A DNA stretch of 50,177 nt from DSSM01 sp964484125 (GTDB lineage: Bacteria; Bacteroidota; Ignavibacteria; Tepidaquicellales; Tepidaquicellaceae): assembly GCA_964484125.1 (NCBI GenBank), contig CAZAEK010000014.1, positions 1-50,177 of the forward strand. Direction: 5' to 3'. Position 1 is the first letter of the stretch, and each line of letters starts with the position of its first letter. Below the pieces are notes generated by a model that was not told where the DNA came from, did no database searches, and was given only the letters and a program-made list of their open reading frames with translations. Made by a program: the position numbers and the translations under genes. Shown piece after piece: positions 24,248 to 33,054 of this stretch.

Positions 24248-26731
24248 TTGAAGTTATTTCTATACATATTATTTCTTTTATCTATTGCAGGAAATTGTTT
24301 TGCACAGGTTGATACAAATATTAAATCCGATACTCTTAAAGTAAGTATTGATACTTCAAAACAGGTTGTTTCGGATATTGACCAGATTATTGACTATGCT
24401 TCTGCAGATTCTGTTATTTTTGATATTAAGGAACAGAAAATTTACCTGTATAACAATGCTGTTCTTACTTACAAAGATTTAAAATTAAATTCAGGAGTCA
24501 TTATTGTTGACAGAAATACGCAAATCCTTGAATCATTCGGTTTACCAGACACTCTCAACGAAGGGAAGTTTATTCAAACCCCTGTAATGTTTCAGGGAAA
24601 GGAAAAATATGAAGGGACAAAATTAACATATAGCTTCAAAACAGGACAAGGGACTATTTCTTCGGGATATTCTGAAGCTGAAGTGGGTTATTACATCGGA
24701 GAAAGAATTAAAAAGGTAACTCCTGAGGTTTTCTTTATTAAGGATGGACTATATACAACTTCAACGGATAAAGAAGACCCCGAATATTATTTTTTCTCTC
24801 CGAAGATGAAAATTATCCCGAAAGATAAAGTGATTGCTCAATCTGTTTTTCTATATATAGAAGGAGTACCTGTTTTCTGGATTCCGTTTGCGGTTTTCCC
24901 TGACAGAGCTGGAAGGTCATCAGGTTTAATAGTTCCGACTTACGGTAATGATGCAACTTACGGAGTATATTTTGCAAAAATGGGTTATTTCTGGGCAATG
25001 AGCGATTATACAGATATTAATTTCACTGCTTCAGTTTTTACAAAAGGCAGATTTGATTTTAATTCAAGATTCAGATATGCATTGAAATATAATTTTTCAG
25101 GCGAGTTCAATGCGGGATTATCGGTTATAAGATTAGGGGAAAGCAAAGATATTGATAAATTTTCTTCGACTGAATGGCAACTTGCACTTACACACAATCA
25201 GCAGATTAATCCGACAACAAGTCTGAGCGGTAACCTGAATTTTCTCAGCGGCAAAGCATATTATGATAATAATACAAATAACCTCAATGATTTATTGAGG
25301 CAAAACGCTGTTTCAAACCTTACACTATCAAAATACTGGGAAGAAACTCCCTTTTCAATGTCGTTGAATTATTACAGAGACCAGAACCTTACCAACGGTG
25401 ATGTAAACGAAAACATCCCATCTGTGAATTTCAGCATTTCACAGACATATCCTTTCAGGTCAGGATATACTGCTTCGGAAGATGCAAATTTCTATGAGTA
25501 TATAGGATTTTCATATAACGGAAGCGGAATTTACAACAGATACAAAAGAACTGTTCAGGGTTTTCTTTCTGATTCAACAATCAGAGATGAAAGACCGGGA
25601 GTTCAGCATAATATATCAATAAACTATTCTCCAAAAACAAGTTATATAAACTTAGTACCTTTCTTTAATTATACAGAAAAATGGTATGCTAAATCAGTAA
25701 ATAAATATTACGATTCTGGTTCAAATTCCGTAATAACCGAAAATGTTAACGGGTTCAAAGCGGCTAGATATTTCTCAATGGGAGTATCAATGAATACAAA
25801 ATTTGTAGGAATTTTCAAACCCGACATATTCGGAATAACAGGAATAAGGCACACAGTAACTCCTTCAATTTCCTATGTTTACACGCCGGATTTTTCATCT
25901 GAGAAATGGGGCTATTATAAAACCTATAAAGATGCTTCCGGCAACGATGTTAAATATTCAATTTTTGAAAACGGAATATTTGGCGGAACTCCTTTTGGCG
26001 AGAGCCAGTCAATTGCTTTTACAATGAGTAATTTATTTGAGATGAAGACAAGAGTAAATGATACTCTCGAAAATAAATTCCAGTTATTCAATCTGAATGC
26101 AGGAGTGAATTACAATTTCGCCGCTGATTCTCTCAAATGGTCTGATATACGACTCGATTTCAGGACACAGATTGGCGGCTTACTCAATTTTGCAGGAGGA
26201 GCAACTTTTAATCTTTACAAATACGACAATACTGCAAAGGCGAGAATAAATAAATTTTTATTCAATACAGATGGAAAGTTAGCTGACCTGACAAGTGTAA
26301 ATTTCAATATTTCATCAAATTTTAATTTTGGTATTGCAAGTATTAATACAGACAGCAAAGATTCACTTAATAAAAATTCAGATCCTGTCAGATTTAATAT
26401 ACCTATATCAGGTGGAATAAATTATAATTTTTCAGAATCAAGACCTACTCCAGAGGCAATATTTAAATCTTCGAATATAAACGGGAATATTTCGTTCAGC
26501 TTCAGCGAAAAATGGAAATTTTCTTTTACTACAAGCTATGACCTTGTCAATAAACAAATTTCTGCCCCTTACATCACTGCTTACAGGGATTTGAATTCAT
26601 GGGAGATGGATTTCAGCTGGTATCCTTCTGGATTTTACAGAGGCTTCAAGCTTGAAATTAGAATAAAAGCACCTCAATTAAGAGATATTAAAGTAACCAA
26701 ACAAACCAACCCAAGAGGAGTATATGAGTAA
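24248..26731 (+). CDS. lptD: LptD/OstA-family outer-membrane LPS assembly protein
   Basis: This 827-residue protein starts with a signal peptide (MKLFLYILFLLSIAGNCFAQ). An OstA-like periplasmic domain follows (about residues 50-200), with FDIKEQKIYLYNNAVLTYKD and the LptD landmark YFFSPKMKIIPKDKVIAQS leading into GVPVFWIPFAVFPDRAGRSS. A large beta-barrel begins near LIVPTYGNDATYGVYFAKMG. LptD with the lipoprotein LptE inserts LPS into the outer leaflet. The mature protein contains no Cys, so the inter-domain disulfides that control Escherichia coli LptD cannot form here. The start is TTG. Its last 8 bases overlap dapF. Confidence 0.85.
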   Translation: MKLFLYILFLLSIAGNCFAQVDTNIKSDTLKVSIDTSKQVVSDIDQIIDYASADSVIFDIKEQKIYLYNNAVLTYKDLKLNSGVIIVDRNTQILESFGLPDTLNEGKFIQTPVMFQGKEKYEGTKLTYSFKTGQGTISSGYSEAEVGYYIGERIKKVTPEVFFIKDGLYTTSTDKEDPEYYFFSPKMKIIPKDKVIAQSVFLYIEGVPVFWIPFAVFPDRAGRSSGLIVPTYGNDATYGVYFAKMGYFWAMSDYTDINFTASVFTKGRFDFNSRFRYALKYNFSGEFNAGLSVIRLGESKDIDKFSSTEWQLALTHNQQINPTTSLSGNLNFLSGKAYYDNNTNNLNDLLRQNAVSNLTLSKYWEETPFSMSLNYYRDQNLTNGDVNENIPSVNFSISQTYPFRSGYTASEDANFYEYIGFSYNGSGIYNRYKRTVQGFLSDSTIRDERPGVQHNISINYSPKTSYINLVPFFNYTEKWYAKSVNKYYDSGSNSVITENVNGFKAARYFSMGVSMNTKFVGIFKPDIFGITGIRHTVTPSISYVYTPDFSSEKWGYYKTYKDASGNDVKYSIFENGIFGGTPFGESQSIAFTMSNLFEMKTRVNDTLENKFQLFNLNAGVNYNFAADSLKWSDIRLDFRTQIGGLLNFAGGATFNLYKYDNTAKARINKFLFNTDGKLADLTSVNFNISSNFNFGIASINTDSKDSLNKNSDPVRFNIPISGGINYNFSESRPTPEAIFKSSNINGNISFSFSEKWKFSFTTSYDLVNKQISAPYITAYRDLNSWEMDFSWYPSGFYRGFKLEIRIKAPQLRDIKVTKQTNPRGVYE

Positions 26732-27563
26732 TTTAAGTTATAAAAAATATTCCGGAGCAGGGAATAATTTTCTGCTTGTAAATAACCTGAAAGGTGAATT
26801 AAAAGACCTTCATAAAATCACAGTTGAACTTATTGAGAAGGAAAAAGGTAAAAATTTTGACGGTGTAATTTTTCTTGAGGATTCAGATATAGCGGATTTC
26901 AAAATGAATTATTACAATAAAGATGGTACAGGCGATGCCCTTTGCGGGAACGGGCTGAGATGTACAATGAAGTATATTCTTGACAATAAATTTTCAGACA
27001 GAAAAGAACTTACAATTGAAGCAGTTAAAAATATCTATGCCGCAGAATATAAAAGTGATGAATTTATTACTATACATTTTCCGCCACCTAAAAAAATCAA
27101 ATTAAAATTCAAACTCAAAGTACAGTTTCTCCAATGGTGGTCGCTTCTCACTGCATCATATTTTGATGTAGGAGCACCTCATCTGATTGTATTCATTGAC
27201 AATATAGAAAAACCTTTGGTAAAATTACTTGATGAAGTTGATATTGATAATTGGGGAAGAAATCTCAGAATGCATAAAGATTTGATGCCGGAAGGTACAA
27301 ACGTAAATTTTGTGGAAGTGATATCAGAAGATAAAAGTGAAATAGCAATCAGAACTTATGAGAGAGGTGTTGAAGGTGAAACCCTTGCGTGTGGTACAGG
27401 TTCAATATCATCGGCACTTTCAGCTTATGCAGAACGGAATATACAACCTCCAATAAAAATACACACACGGTCTAAAAGAATTTTAACTGTTGACTTTAAA
27501 GTTATTGAAAGGAAGATAAGAAACCTGACATTATCAGGACCTGCGGAATTAATCTCTGATTGA
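26724..27563 (+). CDS. dapF: Diaminopimelate epimerase
   Basis: This 279-residue enzyme has both catalytic Cys regions of DapF. The first is GTGDALCGNGLRCTMKYI (about residues 69-86) and the second is ERGVEGETLACGTGSISSA (about 213-231). KYSGAGNNFLLVNN at the N-terminus and PEGTNVNFVEV are also typical. It interconverts LL- and meso-diaminopimelate for lysine and peptidoglycan synthesis. The first Cys loop differs slightly from the usual form (GDALCGNG where many have an acidic residue before the Cys). It overlaps the end of lptD by 8 bases (ATGAGTAA), implying translational coupling. It overlaps the convergent marR-type gene by 15 bases. Confidence 0.93.
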   Translation: MSNLSYKKYSGAGNNFLLVNNLKGELKDLHKITVELIEKEKGKNFDGVIFLEDSDIADFKMNYYNKDGTGDALCGNGLRCTMKYILDNKFSDRKELTIEAVKNIYAAEYKSDEFITIHFPPPKKIKLKFKLKVQFLQWWSLLTASYFDVGAPHLIVFIDNIEKPLVKLLDEVDIDNWGRNLRMHKDLMPEGTNVNFVEVISEDKSEIAIRTYERGVEGETLACGTGSISSALSAYAERNIQPPIKIHTRSKRILTVDFKVIERKIRNLTLSGPAELISD

Positions 27564-27992
27564 GTTCAGTAAGTCATTAAGACGTTTTGAATCTTCATCT
27601 GAAAGATTAACCATATTATTTCCGATTTTAGATTTATTATCAATTTCAGATAAAAGTTTCAGACCTGATTCTGTAATTCTTATACTTAATTCCCTTCTGT
27701 CCTCATCAGAATTTTCTTTAACGAGATATCCCTTATTATAGAGTTTTTCAACTATACGAGTCGTGTTAGAATACCTGTTAATCATTCTGCATGAAATTTC
27801 CTTAAGGCAAATCGAACCGGGACTTGAACCTCGCAGAATTCTTAAGACATTATATTGTTCATTGGTGAGATTATATTTTTTTAACTCACCATATATTTTA
27901 TTGCTTAACCAGTTAGATGTAAAAATAATGTTTATCAGCGCTTTATGCTGTTCGCTACTGAATTTTGTCTTTAATTCGTTCTCAATTTTCAT
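27549..27992 (-). CDS. MarR-family transcriptional regulator
   Basis: This 147-residue protein has the winged helix-turn-helix of MarR at about residues 45-115. It includes LTNEQYNVLRILRGSSPGSI, then ICLKEISCRMINRYSNTTRI and the wing LVKENSDEDRRELSIRITES. Long N- and C-terminal helices would form the dimer interface. MarR proteins usually repress nearby or divergent genes and respond to small phenolic ligands or oxidants. It lies 20 bases downstream of the 1655-residue PEP-binding gene on the same strand, so it may belong to its transcript. The ligand and targets are unknown. Its 3' end overlaps dapF by 15 bases. Confidence 0.88.
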   Translation of the reverse strand: MKIENELKTKFSSEQHKALINIIFTSNWLSNKIYGELKKYNLTNEQYNVLRILRGSSPGSICLKEISCRMINRYSNTTRIVEKLYNKGYLVKENSDEDRRELSIRITESGLKLLSEIDNKSKIGNNMVNLSDEDSKRLNDLLNSIRD

Positions 27993-28012
27993 ACCAAAAA
28001 TTAGAACAAATA

Positions 28013-31000
28013 TTATTTTTTAAGGTTCAATTTTTTTGCAGGATCTGTAACTGCACCTATTTTTGCAGCAAGACCTTTTTTATTTTTAATATCTTCTTCA
28101 GTAACAAACGTTATACTGAGTAAACCATTTGTCTTATATCCGGTCTTAAGGAAATTCATCTCTGACAGTGCCAGACTCCAGCCGTTAAACCACTCTGTGA
28201 GCTTTCCTTTCTGAATATCATTTCCTTCAAAATGCACAAGCATATTTATGTCACTATCAGGGCGTGCAGTTGCACTTACTGTACTTCCTGTAATATATAA
28301 AGCTTTTACACCGAATTTTTCCGCATCAAGACTTGCCGCTATCCTTTCTGCCATTCTCATTCTCCACATCCAGCTCTCTTCTTTCTTTATACTTGTATCT
28401 GCCTTGTCATATATAAAATCTTCATTCCCGGCAGAAGGCGGAACTAAAATTCCAACTGCTTCTTCAATATCTGCATTCATAAGGATACGGAGAACCCTGC
28501 CGTATGAGGATTTCACTACATCTATTACTTTAATCACGTTGCTCAGATAATAATATTCCGGTAATACATCTGATAAAATATTGTGACTATATTTCAGAAA
28601 TTCCTCGTTGAATATTATCCCGGGTTCATCGGGATATAAAGGCAGATATCTAATCTGAGCTTCAACAAGGTCCTGGAAAAAGTGAGTCCCAAAAGATAAA
28701 TCAGGACTGTAATTCCCCTTCTTCTTAGCAACCTCAATCAATACAGCCGTGTTATTTATATCCGAATAGGTTACATTTACTCCGAGTTTTATATCGCCAC
28801 GGCTTCCCCATCTTCCCGGACCTATCAAAATAAATTTTCGTTTTGGCAGAATCTTATTAAGTTTACCCACTACACAGCCAATTGTTTTAAGATATGCAAG
28901 TTCAGATAATTTACCATATTCTTCCGGATCAACATAAACTATATGAGTTATATCAGGCACTCTGCCATTAGAAATAAATTTATTTGCATTGAATACTATT
29001 CTGTCTTTTGGAATATCCCTTGGTATTTCTGCCGGCGCACTCTCCTCTGAGAAACTCTGTGGACGGCACTGCAATAAATAAAACTGTTTACCGTCTGATG
29101 CAAATTCAATATCAACCGGTGTTTTCATTTTATCCTTTAGCTCATTAAGTATTGCCTGCATTCTCGGTATAAAATCTGTTCCTGATATAAGTCTGTTGAA
29201 CGTTACCACGAGTGAATCCGGATCTGTATCGAATTCAAGTCCTGATAAATCTTTAATATGGTCGTGTTCAATTTTTGAGAATACCTGATTCATCGAAGGA
29301 TAATTATCGCCTATTTCCCTGAGCAAATCCTTTATTTCGTGTGTTTCAAATGTATTTGTTTCGAGATTTATAACATCAATTTTCTGAGGCGAGTATCGGA
29401 CAATATCTTCTGCAGTGATATTTACTCTCAGACTTGGTTTACCCGGAGCTATAAGAACAGGATAATCATCGCCAACCCTGTCAACTGCCCTTGTACCTAA
29501 TCCTGGTACTAATCTGATTAATCCATCATCGCGTTTAATTCTAGGAGACCATCTGAACTCGTTATTACTGAAAGCAACTCCGGCAAAGACAGGGAAAAAG
29601 TATTTGCCGACCTTAGTTCCAATAACCTGCTGAATCAGTACACCCATCTCCTCCTGATAATCAAGCAATCCCTTTTCCGCTCTGTATTCTATCGGGTCAG
29701 GGCTGAATATTGAGGAATAAACCTCAGCTATTGCATCGAGCAAAGCATCGAGTCTTTTCACTTTCGAACCCTGATTAGCAAGAAATAAACTCTTATATTT
29801 ACCTGAAAAAGCAGAACCGAGACGGTCTTCAAGTAAACTTGAACTTCTTACAATTAAAGGCGAATCGCCGAATACCTCGAGGGCACCAGCAAGTTGCTTC
29901 ATTATTTCCGGTCGGAAATTTGAATTTTTAAATAGCTGAATAATTGCGGGATATTCCTGCCGTATCTGGTCTTTGCTTTTATACTTCTGTTCAATAACCT
30001 CTTCGAGATTGTTATAATGTAAAAACTCCATTAATGCATCAGAAGCAATGTACCATGATTTCGGAGTTCTGATATTTTTAAGTAATTCATTATCTGCAGA
30101 TGCTTTTCTTAAAATTTTATGAGCTATATAAAGCCCCATTCCCTTACCGCCGATTTTCCCCTGGCTTCTCTGAGGATAAATCATTTTATTGATAAGTCTT
30201 GCAAAATCGTGAATCTTAACAAAGTCCTTTGCAATGTTTATCAAATCAAGCTGGTCTGATAATAGTCTTCTTGTAAGAGAAGCTTTTATACCCTTTTCTA
30301 CTGAATCTGATAACTGGTCTGATTCCGGAATTATCAGCTCAAATCTTCGCAATGCCTCAGAAATTTCATCTAAAGTAGAGCTGTTATCTTCGAGAACTCT
30401 TACAAGAATATTTGCCTTATCTTCCTGAATCCATTTTTGTATTCTGAATAAAATTTCTGAATCCGTGAGATAAGTAGGTGCAATTTTAAATATCTCGTTG
30501 CTTACATCTAAAGGTTTTGTTCTTATTATCGGAATATTTTCATCTGCTGAATCTTCTTCTCCTTTTTCGTCACGGGATGTTTTCGGGAGTAAATTCTCTG
30601 CTTCTTCCACACCACGGCAACATAAAAAGTTTAACATTTTCCTGCTGATAACTTTATATAAGTTTACATCTGTTCTCTTCAGCAAATCGAGCGCAATCAT
30701 CCACTCTTTTTTTGTCTCTTTTGCAGAAATATTTTCTCCTGTTGTTTTATAATCATCAAAAAGCTGTTTAAGCCGGTTATGCAATAAATACCCTGAAATT
30801 CTCTCTGCAATTGTGTTTATAAGTTTTCTTTCCTCCTTCAGAAAGGGACCTTCCGCTGATATTGGTTTACGCTCTGTGTAATAAACGGTTAGCTGTCCAA
30901 CATTAGTGTCCTGGACTAAAATATCTGTCTTTATTTCCCACTGTGATTCTTTGAAATTCGGTGAAGTATAAATTTTATCTTCAATAATCAATTTGACTGT

Positions 31001-32980
31001 ACAAACATCCGGATATTGAAATCCCGGAGGGATTGCCTTTACAACTTCCCTGAAGATAAAATCAACATCAAGTGAATGATTATTCAGCAACTCTTCAATT
31101 TTGTAAAGGCAGTTTAGTTCCTTTGCCCTTTCCTGCAATGCAGATAAAATTTTATCAAGTGTAGATTCTTTTTCACTCATTTTTACGATTATTCCTTTGC
31201 CGGTTTTACCGTCGGCTTTAATTTTCAGAGGTGAATTAAATCTTATATGTTTTATGAATTGAGTTTCTTCTTCTATTGAACCCTCTTCTTTTAATTTAGA
31301 TTCATCAGCATTCAGTATTTCCCAGTTAATTCCATCTGTAAATTCCTTTTTATCATTTTTTCCGGTAAGACTTTTTACAGAAAAATAAAGAACACCAAAA
31401 CTAATAAGATTATGAAAGAAATGTGAACCCTGACTCATTTCAACATTCATTCCTTCGAGAACAGATTCGACTATAACCTTTGCACCGGCAATCTGCCCCA
31501 AGTTCACAGGAATACCGAGCCATGGATCAGAACTGCCCCACCTCCCGAAACCAATCAGCAGGTATGGAGTCTTGCTTTCAACCAGCTTTTTATTTATTTC
31601 CTCAATTTCTGCTGCAATTAGTTTTGTATTTTTTGCCTCAAATACCTCCGGCTTTACAAATACTATATCGTGAATATTATTTACCGAAGAATTTCCAAGA
31701 GCATGCTTTGTATAAACAATACAATCATTAGAATTTATTTCCTCTTCTGTTATTTCAATTGATTCATCTGAAACAAACATAGGTCTCACCTGTAAAAATC
31801 CAAAACGAACTCTGTTTTTATTTATTCCGCTTTTCTCATCTTTCTTATCGAAGTTAATTGCAAATTCAATTTCTACAGGTTTACCTACTTCATCAACGCA
31901 AACTTTCATCAGCCGTTTTATAAAATCATTCAGCTTAATTAAATTCAGATTTAATATCGGGGCAAAATTCAGAACCCTTGCACCGGGATTTCCTATACCG
32001 GGAATTAACCTGTCAGAGCCACTGTCATAAGTTGATGCAATCATATCAAGATTTTTATCATTTTCAGCATCAGAAATTGTGCCTTTAATAAGATATTCAA
32101 TTTCATTAACAGGATCATAGACAGGTATCTTACCCATATTTACAGCCCAGAAATCTTTTTGTGTAAGATTGATAATCTGTTTAACATCACCGAAAGGAGG
32201 AGGTGCTTTAGGATATGCAGGGCAATAATTCCATGTTACTCCTCCATCAACAATTGTTTTTCCAAGCCCCAAAGCAAGATTAACAACACCATCTTCTGCC
32301 TTAGCTTTACCAAACGGATAAAAGTTATAAGAGCGGGCAACACCTGATATCACTGGATAAAATCTGTTTTTAAATCTTTTACCAACAACTTCCTGAATTA
32401 TTACTGCCATTTTCTCATCTCTGATATCGTGATTGGTAGCTTTAAAATAATCTTTAGCTTCTTTCAGAAATGTAGAAGAATAAACAAATTTAATGGCTTC
32501 TGTTAATTTTTTAAAACGTGTGTTTAAATCAACCTGATTATTAGGTAATTTTTTAGTCCCGTATATTCCGGCAAAAGGTTCTTTCAGAGAATCCTCTAAA
32601 AGACTTGAAGACCTCACAGCAAGCGGAACATTTACCTTTGTGATGAAAGCTCTTAAATCTCCTATCAGTTCAGGTGGTAAACTTGCCTTCTGAAATTCAG
32701 ATAATATTAACTCATCTGACACATCTGAATATGCAACCTCGAACAGATTATTCATAGTCATAAATCTGTCAAATACATCCGTACCCATCACTGTCATAAA
32801 CGTGATATCTATCTCAATACCTTCGAAATTATTTAATAGCGGACTATTTTCAAGTACGTCTTTAATCTGAACAAGACTTGAAGCTTTTCCCCCTAAGGAA
32901 CCGCTTCCAATCCTTGTAATTTTATCAACAGCAGGGTCAAATTTATCCCTGTCGAATTGGAGAATATCCGGTTTCTTCAC
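28013..32980 (-). CDS. Duplicated PEP/pyruvate-binding (PPDK_N ATP-grasp) protein with GAF-like middle and C-terminal nucleotidyltransferase
   Basis: This is a 1655-residue multidomain protein. The first half has a PPDK_N-like ATP-grasp (GSGSLGGKASSL at 25-36, VRSSSLLED at 122-130, FLQVRP at 395) and a module with IGFGRWGS (476-483) and GSHFF (518). A GAF-like domain lies at about 607-735 (LQERAKELNCLYKIEELL). The second half repeats the plan: IGGKGMGL at 943, VRSSSLLED at 1044, IGPGRWGS at 1386 and GTHFF at 1431. The C-terminus (from about 1560) holds GSTVSATARPDSDIN, the GSx(9)DxD-type motif of Pol-beta-like nucleotidyltransferases. I see no phosphohistidine swivel motif, so it is not a standard PEP synthase. 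The start is GTG. The product is unknown; a regulatory or phosphotransfer role is a guess. Confidence 0.8.
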   Translation of the reverse strand: MKKPDILQFDRDKFDPAVDKITRIGSGSLGGKASSLVQIKDVLENSPLLNNFEGIEIDITFMTVMGTDVFDRFMTMNNLFEVAYSDVSDELILSEFQKASLPPELIGDLRAFITKVNVPLAVRSSSLLEDSLKEPFAGIYGTKKLPNNQVDLNTRFKKLTEAIKFVYSSTFLKEAKDYFKATNHDIRDEKMAVIIQEVVGKRFKNRFYPVISGVARSYNFYPFGKAKAEDGVVNLALGLGKTIVDGGVTWNYCPAYPKAPPPFGDVKQIINLTQKDFWAVNMGKIPVYDPVNEIEYLIKGTISDAENDKNLDMIASTYDSGSDRLIPGIGNPGARVLNFAPILNLNLIKLNDFIKRLMKVCVDEVGKPVEIEFAINFDKKDEKSGINKNRVRFGFLQVRPMFVSDESIEITEEEINSNDCIVYTKHALGNSSVNNIHDIVFVKPEVFEAKNTKLIAAEIEEINKKLVESKTPYLLIGFGRWGSSDPWLGIPVNLGQIAGAKVIVESVLEGMNVEMSQGSHFFHNLISFGVLYFSVKSLTGKNDKKEFTDGINWEILNADESKLKEEGSIEEETQFIKHIRFNSPLKIKADGKTGKGIIVKMSEKESTLDKILSALQERAKELNCLYKIEELLNNHSLDVDFIFREVVKAIPPGFQYPDVCTVKLIIEDKIYTSPNFKESQWEIKTDILVQDTNVGQLTVYYTERKPISAEGPFLKEERKLINTIAERISGYLLHNRLKQLFDDYKTTGENISAKETKKEWMIALDLLKRTDVNLYKVISRKMLNFLCCRGVEEAENLLPKTSRDEKGEEDSADENIPIIRTKPLDVSNEIFKIAPTYLTDSEILFRIQKWIQEDKANILVRVLEDNSSTLDEISEALRRFELIIPESDQLSDSVEKGIKASLTRRLLSDQLDLINIAKDFVKIHDFARLINKMIYPQRSQGKIGGKGMGLYIAHKILRKASADNELLKNIRTPKSWYIASDALMEFLHYNNLEEVIEQKYKSKDQIRQEYPAIIQLFKNSNFRPEIMKQLAGALEVFGDSPLIVRSSSLLEDRLGSAFSGKYKSLFLANQGSKVKRLDALLDAIAEVYSSIFSPDPIEYRAEKGLLDYQEEMGVLIQQVIGTKVGKYFFPVFAGVAFSNNEFRWSPRIKRDDGLIRLVPGLGTRAVDRVGDDYPVLIAPGKPSLRVNITAEDIVRYSPQKIDVINLETNTFETHEIKDLLREIGDNYPSMNQVFSKIEHDHIKDLSGLEFDTDPDSLVVTFNRLISGTDFIPRMQAILNELKDKMKTPVDIEFASDGKQFYLLQCRPQSFSEESAPAEIPRDIPKDRIVFNANKFISNGRVPDITHIVYVDPEEYGKLSELAYLKTIGCVVGKLNKILPKRKFILIGPGRWGSRGDIKLGVNVTYSDINNTAVLIEVAKKKGNYSPDLSFGTHFFQDLVEAQIRYLPLYPDEPGIIFNEEFLKYSHNILSDVLPEYYYLSNVIKVIDVVKSSYGRVLRILMNADIEEAVGILVPPSAGNEDFIYDKADTSIKKEESWMWRMRMAERIAASLDAEKFGVKALYITGSTVSATARPDSDINMLVHFEGNDIQKGKLTEWFNGWSLALSEMNFLKTGYKTNGLLSITFVTEEDIKNKKGLAAKIGAVTDPAKKLNLKK

Positions 32981-33007
32981 GTGATTTAATTTCTTTATTA
33001 AAAAACA

Positions 33008-33032
33008 GGGCTGTCGTAAGTTACGGCAGCCC
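33008..33032 (-). terminator. Terminator after gdhA
   Basis: GGGCTGTCGTAA / TTACGGCAGCCC forms a near-perfect stem of about 11 bp with one G-T pair and a minimal loop (33008-33032). On the minus strand it is followed by TGTTTTTT. It lies 23 bases past the gdhA stop and before the start of the PEP-binding gene, so it should limit read-through between them. Confidence 0.85.
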
Positions 33033-33054
33033 TTTAGCTATTTAAACTAAAATA

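Noticed and set aside
28248..32347. Several plus-strand frames inside the PEP-binding gene
   Set aside because: Short antisense frames without starts or motifs; the minus-strand frame is continuous over 1655 codons with clear domains.
28013..32980. Annotation as phosphoenolpyruvate synthase (ppsA)
   Set aside because: The ATP-grasp motifs are present, but I see no phosphohistidine swivel motif or C-terminal PEP-binding barrel.
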